This document shows positions 13,085 to 18,850 of a stretch of 18,850 nucleotides of DNA, piece by piece (the first letter of the stretch is position 1; every line of letters starts with the position of its first letter). The DNA comes from Collinsella aerofaciens. GTDB taxonomy: Bacteria; Actinomycetota; Coriobacteriia; Coriobacteriales; Coriobacteriaceae. Position numbers and translations under genes: made by a program. The stretch is taken from NCBI GenBank assembly GCA_008671285.1, contig RPYR01000263.1, positions 1 through 18,850 on the forward strand, given 5' to 3'. The notes below the pieces were generated by a model. It worked only from the letters and a program-made list of their open reading frames with translations, was not told the DNA's origin and ran no database searches.

Positions 13085-13636
13085 CTAGGCAGCAAGCTTA
13101 GCTTCGTTGCGCTTCTTCATGATGAGGCACAGCTTCTCGGTAACGATGCCCTTGATCAGGCAAACGATCAGACCAACGACGAGGAAGCGGATGGCAAGCT
13201 CAGAGGAGTTCTTTCCCAGTGCCTCGTAGCCAGCCGAGATGCCAAGCCAAACAAAAAGCTCGGACGAGTTGGCGTGCGGGAAAAGGCCGACGATGGGATG
13301 CATCATGGACACGACCGCATCGTAGAATGCAGGTTTGTAGTCCTCCTCGACAAACACACCAAAGGTGTACGCCATCGGGTTGCAGAGGAAGAAGGTACAA
13401 AGGAATGGAATGAGGGTATAGCGGAGAACCGCATATTTGGTGCACTTCTTCATGAACCCATAGACGCGCTCCTCGCCAATCAGCTGGATGATTGCCTTGA
13501 TCGTAAGGATCAGGCAAATCAGCATGGGAATCATGCCCGTGATAAACGAGGCAAACTGCTCGCCCGCAGCATTAAAAAGGCCGGTAAAGCCCTCCGCAAG
13601 GAAGATAAGGAAATCGTTTACTGCTCCCATTTTCAT
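13085..13636 (-). CDS. srlA: PTS glucitol/sorbitol-type EIIC component
   Basis: A 183-residue integral membrane protein matching E. coli SrlA (GLFNAAGEQFASFITGMIPMLI, then FLCNPMAYTFG, YKPAFYDA and GLFPHANSSELFVWLGI). It has about four hydrophobic segments. It forms the substrate channel together with the membrane half of SrlE. AAGGAG seven bases before the ATG fixes the start. It is the first gene of srlA-srlE-gutM-srlB-isomerase, and the 178-bp leader holds a degenerate copy of the regulon operator (13722-13743), so the unit probably has its own promoter as well as possible read-through from the kinase gene. Confidence 0.93.
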   Translation of the reverse strand: MKMGAVNDFLIFLAEGFTGLFNAAGEQFASFITGMIPMLICLILTIKAIIQLIGEERVYGFMKKCTKYAVLRYTLIPFLCTFFLCNPMAYTFGVFVEEDYKPAFYDAVVSMMHPIVGLFPHANSSELFVWLGISAGYEALGKNSSELAIRFLVVGLIVCLIKGIVTEKLCLIMKKRNEAKLAA

Positions 13637-13721
13637 TCTCCTTAATTGATGTTCGTTACTGCTATCGTCCTACCTGAGCGCCCGCTCCTCCCCTTTCATT
13701 CGGCCATATACGCTCATGGTT

Positions 13722-13743
13722 GTCTACGGTCGTCTATATATTA
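13722..13743. promoter_or_regulatory. Degenerate operator-like site upstream of srlA
   Basis: GTCTACGGTCGTCTATATAT holds two direct GTCTA units 10 bp apart (13722 and 13732). Its right half CGTCTATATA is identical to that of the palindrome at 17022. The left half is poorly conserved. It lies about 86 bp upstream of the srlA start codon. Confidence 0.5.
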
Positions 13744-13814
13744 CAAAGTGACTGCCTTCTGAGCTTTGCTCTTGCATTCCTTTCGGTGAATGGTTGGTTT
13801 TGTAGGGCAAACGG

Positions 13815-15290
13815 CTATGCGCTCTTTAGCTCATAGATATTTTCTAATGCCTTAAATATGCGCATGTACCTGTCAAAACGCACATTGTATATCTCGTGGA
13901 CTTTGTCGTTTTTTTCAACGGAATCTAGCCTTTTGCAGACCCCGGCGGCAATATCGGCCAAATCTTGTCCGCAAGAAGCTGAAAGCGCTAGCAATGCCGC
14001 GCCCTGACCGGCACCGGACGATTCCATGCGCACTAAATCGATTCCCAACACGTTTGAGAGCGTTTGCGCCCAAAAATCGTTCTTAGCCCCTCCGCCAACA
14101 AGCCTGATACCGAACCACTCTTGCGAATGGTTCACGGATTCCTTGAGTTCCCTGAGGGCATATGCCGTGCCCTCCATAAGTGCCCTCTCAAGCTCCGAAC
14201 GCGTCGTGTCAAGGTCAAGCCCCAAAAAGGCACCTCGAACCGACGGGCAACCGTGCAAGACCTTTTCCCCCGACAGATGCGGATAGAACATGAGGTCCCT
14301 CATTTCGTAGAAAGGATCCTCAACGGCCTTGTCCTCGAGATCGTAGGAGTCGCTGTCTAGAATCTGTCCGTACCACCACTCCTTAGCTCCACCACACGAC
14401 CTAATACTGAGCTGAACTTGCGTCTTAAGAGTATTACCCCATTTAAACAATACGGGCTTACCAACATCTGGAAGTTCAACCCCTTCGGCCGAATACATCA
14501 GCACACCGCTTGTGCCAAGCGAAATGGTGGGAATGCCCTCCAGGAGACAGCCCGTACAAATCGCCGCCGCAGGATTATCGCCCGTCCCCCTTACAATCGA
14601 AGCGTCTGCGGGAATTCCCGTCTCAGCCGAAGCCCTTTCGCTAACGACCCCGATAACCTTGTCGGAAGGCTCGACAGCGGGAAGCAACGACTCGGGAACC
14701 CCAAAATGCTCGCAAACCTCGTCAATCCAAGTTTGCTTCTTATTATCGAAAAGCCCCGTTGTCGACGCTCCGCAATAGTCCATGCCGGGATGTCCGCCAA
14801 ACTTGAGAGCGATCCAATCCGAAACCGAAAGGAATACCTCGCTCTTGGAAAGAGCTGCTGGGTTGTTTTTAGCCATCCATGCAAGGTTCATTGCCGGAAC
14901 CCCAGTTGAAAGGAAGCTGGCAACCTGAGGAAAACCTACAGCTAGCGCCCACTGCTTCTCATCAAAAACAGTGTCAATCGTGCGTTGATCATTCCACATT
15001 ATCGCCGGACATGTCGGAACCCCAGCAGCATCAACCAGCACCGTCGTATGCATTTGCCCGGTGGCCCCAACGCCCTTAATTAGAGACAGGTCGACCTTCT
15101 CCCCAAGCAAGGCGCACGCCGAACAAACGGCATCCCACCATATCCCGGGTTCGATCTCTCTCCAACCGGGATGAGGCTCAGAGCATTCGTAAGCCTCGCT
15201 TGCAGTTGCGACAACTTTTCCACTTTCATCAATGCACGTAAGCTTCACCGATGACGTGCCAACATCGACACCAAGGTAGAGCGCGCCCAT
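13815..15290 (-). CDS. FGGY-family carbohydrate kinase, xylulokinase-like
   Basis: A 491-residue cytosolic kinase that transfers phosphate from ATP to a sugar or ketose. The FGGY fold is shown by the N-terminal phosphate motif GVDVGTSSVKL, by GQMH (78-81) and WND (99-101) in the sugar site, by the catalytic base D238 in GTGDNPAAA, and by later ISLGTSG and LVGGGAKN motifs. GQMH is typical of xylulokinases, but the substrate is unproven. The start at 15290 is favoured by GAGG five bases upstream and by the family's short N-terminus; an in-frame ATG at 15311 would add seven residues. It follows the aldolase gene by about 30 bp and is likely cotranscribed with it. In this context it might phosphorylate a ketose or a later intermediate before aldol cleavage. 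Confidence 0.88.
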   Translation of the reverse strand: MGALYLGVDVGTSSVKLTCIDESGKVVATASEAYECSEPHPGWREIEPGIWWDAVCSACALLGEKVDLSLIKGVGATGQMHTTVLVDAAGVPTCPAIMWNDQRTIDTVFDEKQWALAVGFPQVASFLSTGVPAMNLAWMAKNNPAALSKSEVFLSVSDWIALKFGGHPGMDYCGASTTGLFDNKKQTWIDEVCEHFGVPESLLPAVEPSDKVIGVVSERASAETGIPADASIVRGTGDNPAAAICTGCLLEGIPTISLGTSGVLMYSAEGVELPDVGKPVLFKWGNTLKTQVQLSIRSCGGAKEWWYGQILDSDSYDLEDKAVEDPFYEMRDLMFYPHLSGEKVLHGCPSVRGAFLGLDLDTTRSELERALMEGTAYALRELKESVNHSQEWFGIRLVGGGAKNDFWAQTLSNVLGIDLVRMESSGAGQGAALLALSASCGQDLADIAAGVCKRLDSVEKNDKVHEIYNVRFDRYMRIFKALENIYELKSA

Positions 15291-15320
15291 TATCGCCTCA
15301 TCCATATCCATAATTCCGAT

Positions 15321-16163
15321 TTACTCAGCGATGCCGTTAATGGCGCGGGTCGTTTTGTAGGCAACGGCCGCGACGGCTTCTCGAGCATCGATTAGCACCT
15401 TGGCAAGATTGTGCTCATTGTTGTTTGCCTCATACGCCTTGCCAACAGTTGTGATGTAGGCCTTACGCAGGTCGCTTGCAATATTGATCTTGGACATCTT
15501 GTGCGGCTGCATCGCATGGATGGTCTCGTAGGGAATTCCCGAGCCGCCATGAAGAACGAGGGGACACGGAGATACCTCTGCAAGCTTCTCAAGCAGCGGC
15601 AAATCGATGCGCGGCTCATCTTCGAGGCCATGAACATTACCGATGGACACGGCCAGCAAATCACAGCCCGTGCGCTCTACGAACTCACAAACCTGATCCG
15701 GGTCGGTCTTAAGATCCGCCTCGGAAACATGATCGTCCTCCTTGCCCTTGATGGCGCCAAGCTCCGCCTCGACGGGCACGCCATAGCAATGGCAATAGTC
15801 GACCGCCTGGCGCGAGAAGCGAATGTTCTCTTCAAAGGAAAGCGCGGCACCGTCGATCATGACAGAGGTGAAGCCAGCCTGGACCGCCTGGCGTACGTCC
15901 TCGAGCGTCTTGCCGTGATCGAGATGCAGACACGTGGGAACGATATAATCCTCCGCCGCGCGCTTTACGATGGATGCGATCATGCCGTAATCGGACAGCT
16001 TGACGTTAGTAGGGGCGATCTGAAGAATACCCGGCATCCCGGCCCTCTGTAATCCATCCAGGATACCTAAGGTCATCTCCATGTTCGTCGTGTTATATGC
16101 GGGAAGGAGCCATCCGTTCTTGCGTGCAATCTGGATCAGCTCAGTCGAAGTTACAACTGCCAT
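15321..16163 (-). CDS. Class II ketose-(bis)phosphate aldolase
   Basis: A 280-residue zinc-dependent aldolase of the fructose/tagatose-bisphosphate family (GatY/KbaY/FbaA type). Visible residues: LHLDHG with D82 as the probable catalytic acid and H83 as a zinc ligand, VEAELG (131-136), H178 in GNVHG and H205 in LHGGSG as further zinc ligands, and KINIASDLR (225-233) as the phosphate-binding segment. It would cleave a ketose phosphate to dihydroxyacetone phosphate and an aldehyde. It is too divergent to name the sugar; fructose, tagatose, sorbose or a pentulose phosphate are possible. GGAGG before the ATG gives a good ribosome site. It is the first gene of the aldolase-kinase unit, with a promoter carrying two tandem operators (16220 and 16242). 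Confidence 0.9.
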   Translation of the reverse strand: MAVVTSTELIQIARKNGWLLPAYNTTNMEMTLGILDGLQRAGMPGILQIAPTNVKLSDYGMIASIVKRAAEDYIVPTCLHLDHGKTLEDVRQAVQAGFTSVMIDGAALSFEENIRFSRQAVDYCHCYGVPVEAELGAIKGKEDDHVSEADLKTDPDQVCEFVERTGCDLLAVSIGNVHGLEDEPRIDLPLLEKLAEVSPCPLVLHGGSGIPYETIHAMQPHKMSKINIASDLRKAYITTVGKAYEANNNEHNLAKVLIDAREAVAAVAYKTTRAINGIAE

Positions 16164-16217
16164 GATTCCTCCAACCGGGTTACGGCAATTCGAGTTGAGT
16201 TTTCGTTCCAGATACTT

Positions 16218-16258
16218 ATATAGACGTCTATGTACCTGTTTATAGACGACTATATACC
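16218..16258. promoter_or_regulatory. Two tandem operators upstream of the aldolase gene
   Basis: ATAGACGTCTAT (16220-16231) is a perfect 12-bp palindrome. ATAGACGACTAT (16242-16253) differs by one base. The two are 22 bp apart, two helical turns, and each is followed by (A/G)TACCT. The same palindrome is at 17022. The second site overlaps the -10 of the predicted aldolase promoter, which suits repression. Confidence 0.75.
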
Positions 16259-16276
16259 TTTTTGATTTATGCGCAA
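16249..16276 (-). promoter_or_regulatory. Predicted promoter of the aldolase-kinase unit
   Basis: On the minus strand TTGCGC (16271-16276) as -35 and TATAGT (16249-16254) as -10 are separated by 16 bp. The -10 lies inside the second operator. The start codon is 85 bp downstream. Confidence 0.45.
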
Positions 16277-16300
16277 AGCACTAAATACAGCAAATCGAAA

Positions 16301-16335
16301 AAAGGGGCTGCCGAGAAGCACTCGACAGCCCCTTT
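16301..16335 (-). terminator. Terminator after the HAD gene
   Basis: AAAGGGGCTG-CCGAG, loop AAGCA, then CTCGA-CAGCCCCTTT: a 15-bp stem with one mismatch. On the minus strand it is followed by six T. It begins 12 bp after the HAD stop and separates that gene from the aldolase promoter. Confidence 0.85.
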
Positions 16336-16347
16336 CATTTGACATGC

Positions 16348-17004
16348 TTACCCCAGCGCCCCATTTGCCAGCATATCGGTAACGTCATTTAGGCTCGGAA
16401 CTATTGCCGTGGCCAATCTTTCCATCTCATCTGTTGGCTCAGAGAGATCGGGGACCATGACAGTGCAAAATCCTCCTGCAAATCCCGCACGCACCCCGTT
16501 ATAGGAATCCTCTAAAACGAGGGATTTCTGCGGCGAAGCTCCTAGCTCATCCGCCGCTTTCAAAAAGACGTCTGGATAAGGCTTGGCGTGTTCGACCTCA
16601 ATACCAGAGACGATCGAATCGAAATAAGGGAGTATTCCTCCCCTTATCAAATTTGCCTCGATCATTTTTCTGCTCGATGATGAAGCAACCGCCATCGGAA
16701 TTCCCACAGCCTGAAGATAATCGAGAAGCCAATCTAATCCGGGTTTCTTCTCTGCGCCCTGAGCCAGCGCTTCATGCGCTATTTCGTAAAAACGGTCAAC
16801 AAACGCTTGAGAATCGACCTCATCACCATACCACTCGCGAATAATGGACACCGCTTCCGATCCATTGGTGCCACGCATGGCGTCCGCAAGACCCTCTTTG
16901 CATTCAACCTCAAACTCAATTGCGGTTTTGGGCCAGCAGGAAGCCCAAATCGGCTCAGTATCGAACATGAGCCCGTCCATATCGAAGATAACCGCCTCGA
17001 ACAT
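16348..17004 (-). CDS. HAD-superfamily phosphatase, beta-phosphoglucomutase-like
   Basis: A 218-residue protein with MFEAVIFDMDGLMFDTEP (nucleophile D8, acid/base D10), VASSSS (motif II), EHAKPYPD (motif III lysine) and LVLEDSYNG (motif IV), plus a helical cap between motifs I and II. It is likely a phosphatase or mutase for a small sugar phosphate. AGGAGG precedes the ATG by four bases. An ATAGACGTCTAT operator lies 18 bp upstream of the start and a terminator follows, so it is a single-gene unit that shares the regulon's control. It may remove a dead-end or toxic sugar phosphate made by the PTS, kinase or aldolase; this is inferred from context. It is related to, but not a close copy of, the HAD protein at 4249-4899. 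Confidence 0.9.
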   Translation of the reverse strand: MFEAVIFDMDGLMFDTEPIWASCWPKTAIEFEVECKEGLADAMRGTNGSEAVSIIREWYGDEVDSQAFVDRFYEIAHEALAQGAEKKPGLDWLLDYLQAVGIPMAVASSSSRKMIEANLIRGGILPYFDSIVSGIEVEHAKPYPDVFLKAADELGASPQKSLVLEDSYNGVRAGFAGGFCTVMVPDLSEPTDEMERLATAIVPSLNDVTDMLANGALG

Positions 17005-17021
17005 ATTGCCTCCTAGTTCAA

Positions 17022-17037
17022 ATAGACGTCTATATAC
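17022..17037. promoter_or_regulatory. Operator upstream of the HAD gene
   Basis: ATAGACGTCTATATAC contains the perfect 12-bp palindrome ATAGACGTCTAT (17022-17033) also found before the aldolase gene. It lies between the ribosome site and the presumed promoter, 18 bp from the start codon, a typical repression position. Confidence 0.72.
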
Positions 17038-17125
17038 GTTTATTCTATCAAAGGAGATCTATCTTTCGCGACGGCATGAAAGGAGACGGGCCCAGTAAAA
17101 GCCGGCAGGCACCTCGCCCACCAAA

Positions 17126-17162
17126 AACCACCACGATGGGGACTATTCCCATCGTGGTGGTT
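17126..17162 (-). terminator. Terminator of the EF-G-like gene
   Basis: AACCACCACGATGGG and CCCATCGTGGTGGTT make a perfect 15-bp stem with a 7-nt loop. On the minus strand it is followed by TTTTTGG. It lies about 80 bp after the EF-G-like stop codon. Confidence 0.85.
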
Positions 17163-17241
17163 GCCCTACATCGATCTACTTGGCGTGGCACTTCCAGAGC
17201 GGCCCTTGCATCGGCATGTATGTTGCAGGCAAAATCACACG

Positions 17242-18850
17242 CTACTTGGCGCGACCCTCCTCATAGCGCTCAACCAGCTTGGCCTGAACGTCATAGGGAA
17301 CCTGCTCATAGCCAGCAGGCTTCATGGTAAAGTCACCCGTGCCGCGCGTGATAGAGCGCAGGCGCGTCGAGTAATCCGTCAACTCGGCGAGAGGTGCCTG
17401 GGCAATGACCACGGTATCGCCGCGCTCATCGGTCTCCATACCCGTCACGCGACCGCGCGAGGCCGAGATGTCGCCCATCACGGCGCCGGCGTAGCTCTCG
17501 GGGATAGTCACCGTAATTTCCTCGATGGGCTCCAGCACCACCGGGTCGGCATCGGCACACGCCTTGCGCAGGCCGATGCGGGCCGCCGCGCGGAACGCCA
17601 TCTCGTTGGAGTCGACGCTGTGATACGAGCCGTCGTACACAGCCACGCGAATGCCCGTAAGCGGGTAGCCGGCAATGATGCCGTCCTTCATGGTCTCCTG
17701 AACGCCCTTGTCCACGGCAGGAATGAGCGAGCGCGGGATGCGGCCGCCTACGACCTCGTCCACAAACTCATAGCCGTCGCTCGTGCCGTCGGGCCCAATG
17801 AGCGGCTCAACGCGCAGCCAGCAGTCGCCGTACTGACCGGCGCCGCCTGTCTGCTTCTTGTGGCGGCCTTGGGCACTCGCCGTGCGGCGGATGGTCTCGC
17901 GATACGGAATGCGGATCGGCACGCTTTTGGCCACGACCTTGGTACGATCCTCCAAACGGTTGAGCAGCACCGAAACCTGCGCCTCACCCCCCGCCGAAAT
18001 GATGGTCTGGCCGGTCTCCTCGTCACGATCGATGCTCATGGTCGGATCGGCCTTGCATGCCTTCTCGATAAACGTATAGAGCTTCTCCTCGTCGCCGCGG
18101 TTCTCGGCCTCGATGGCAATGCGGTACTGCGAGTTGGGGAACTCAAACGCCGCCGCCTCGACCTTACCGGTAATGGAGAGCGTGTCACCCGTCTCTGCCG
18201 CCAACTTGGGCGCCACGATAATGTCGCCGGCATAGGCGTGACCGACCTCAGTCATATCGCGGCCGCACATCACATACAGGTGAGCCAGACGATCGCTCTT
18301 GCGGGTACGCGCGTTGATCAGCTCAAGGCCCGGCTCAAGCGTGCCCGTCAGCACCTTGATAAAGCTGATGCGGCCCTGCTGCGGATCGGCCAGCGTCTTA
18401 AACACAAACGCCACCGGACGGTCATCGTCGCTCGAAATCTTGAGCGAATCGCCGTCGATAAGCGGCATCTCACCGTAGTCGGTCGGCGCCGGGAAGTACG
18501 TCGCGATGTCATCCATCAGCGAGTTGACGCCCTGTTCCTTAATGCAATCGCCCGCAAAGACCGGCACAAAGATGCGCTCGGCGATCGCCTTCGACAGCAG
18601 GCCTTCAAGCTCCTCCTGCGTCAGCGTCTCCTCGCCTTCCAGATACTTCATCATCAGCTCATCGTCGGCCTCGGCAACGAGCTCGCACAGATGGTCATGG
18701 GCCTCCTCGGCCTGGGCACGATACTCCTCGGGAATCTCCGACTCAACGGCTTCGGTGCCGTTGCAATGGCGCGCCTTCATGCGCACCAGGTCGATGATGC
18801 CGTCAAAGTCCTCGCCCTCGCCCCAGGGAAGGGTCACGGCGCCCAGGCGC
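17242..18850 (-). CDS. Elongation factor G-like GTPase (FusA2-type), 5' end outside the window
   Basis: About 535 residues of the C-terminal part are present. The frame is open to the window edge (RLGAVTLPWGEGEDF continues upstream), so the G1-G3 GTP-binding motifs are not visible. What is seen: the end of the G domain, translation-factor domain II (about SDDDRPVAFVFKTLADPQQG onward), domain III, domain IV with HKKQTGGAGQYGDCWLRVEP, and domain V ending in a basic tail. The QTGG..QYGDCWL form and the ITRGTGDFTMKPAGYEQVP end resemble the EF-G-like paralogues (FusA2 or EF-G2) more than the canonical translocase, whose equivalent is SGGRGQYGHV. It could therefore have a specialised or stress role. 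A terminator follows at 17126-17162. It is unrelated to the sugar island on its left. Confidence 0.87.
   Translation of the reverse strand, partial: RLGAVTLPWGEGEDFDGIIDLVRMKARHCNGTEAVESEIPEEYRAQAEEAHDHLCELVAEADDELMMKYLEGEETLTQEELEGLLSKAIAERIFVPVFAGDCIKEQGVNSLMDDIATYFPAPTDYGEMPLIDGDSLKISSDDDRPVAFVFKTLADPQQGRISFIKVLTGTLEPGLELINARTRKSDRLAHLYVMCGRDMTEVGHAYAGDIIVAPKLAAETGDTLSITGKVEAAAFEFPNSQYRIAIEAENRGDEEKLYTFIEKACKADPTMSIDRDEETGQTIISAGGEAQVSVLLNRLEDRTKVVAKSVPIRIPYRETIRRTASAQGRHKKQTGGAGQYGDCWLRVEPLIGPDGTSDGYEFVDEVVGGRIPRSLIPAVDKGVQETMKDGIIAGYPLTGIRVAVYDGSYHSVDSNEMAFRAAARIGLRKACADADPVVLEPIEEITVTIPESYAGAVMGDISASRGRVTGMETDERGDTVVIAQAPLAELTDYSTRLRSITRGTGDFTMKPAGYEQVPYDVQAKLVERYEEGRAK

Noticed and set aside
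15411..16052. Plus-strand open frame inside the aldolase gene
   Set aside because: Shadow of a well-identified aldolase; no ribosome site and no recognisable domain.
17076..17330. Short plus-strand frame after an AAGGAG sequence near 17048
   Set aside because: It runs through the EF-G-like terminator hairpin and the end of that gene; the composition does not look like protein.

Overview
The window is bacterial and chromosomal. Moderately high GC coding sequence, the gene families present and their sequence flavour suggest a gut actinobacterium of the Coriobacteriia, most like Collinsella. That is an inference from recognition; no 16S or other decisive marker is in view. No tRNA, rRNA, CRISPR array, complete insertion sequence or prophage gene was seen.

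Left part (1-6250): a GntR/FCD regulator (+) converges on glmS (-), the hexosamine-synthesis enzyme. glmS is divergent from a LacI-family regulator (+), and the gap between them holds nested inverted repeats that look like operators. Next come a HAD phosphatase (-) and, divergent from it, larE (+), a sulfur transferase for the lactate-racemase nickel cofactor. Strong hairpin terminators separate the units.

Middle (6250-9680): an AlbA_2/GHKL-ATPase/winged-helix protein (-) lies downstream of about 200 bp holding nine exact copies of CTCTCTAA in both orientations, including one near-perfect 22-bp palindrome. This looks like an autoregulatory operator array. A membrane-anchored or secreted non-specific nuclease (+) follows. 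Then comes a stretch without an intact gene that may hold a decayed coding remnant.

Right part (9680-17040): a carbohydrate island. A GntR/UTRA regulator (+) converges on srlA-srlE-gutM-srlB (glucitol-family PTS) and a TIM-like isomerase. Upstream on the same strand lie a class II aldolase with an FGGY kinase, then a separately transcribed HAD phosphatase. Copies of an ATAGACGTCTAT palindrome sit in front of the HAD gene (one) and the aldolase gene (two), with a partial copy in front of srlA, so the block looks like one regulon. No polyol-phosphate dehydrogenase is present. The expected sorbitol route is therefore incomplete, and a ketose or other sugar going through phosphorylation, aldol cleavage and triose-phosphate isomerisation is a reasonable alternative. 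The window ends inside an EF-G-like GTPase gene (-).

A ~51-bp imperfectly palindromic repeat occurs four times, always between genes: 750-800, 2924-2974 (inverted), 6128-6177 and 8217-8267. It appears to be a dispersed genomic repeat of this lineage.
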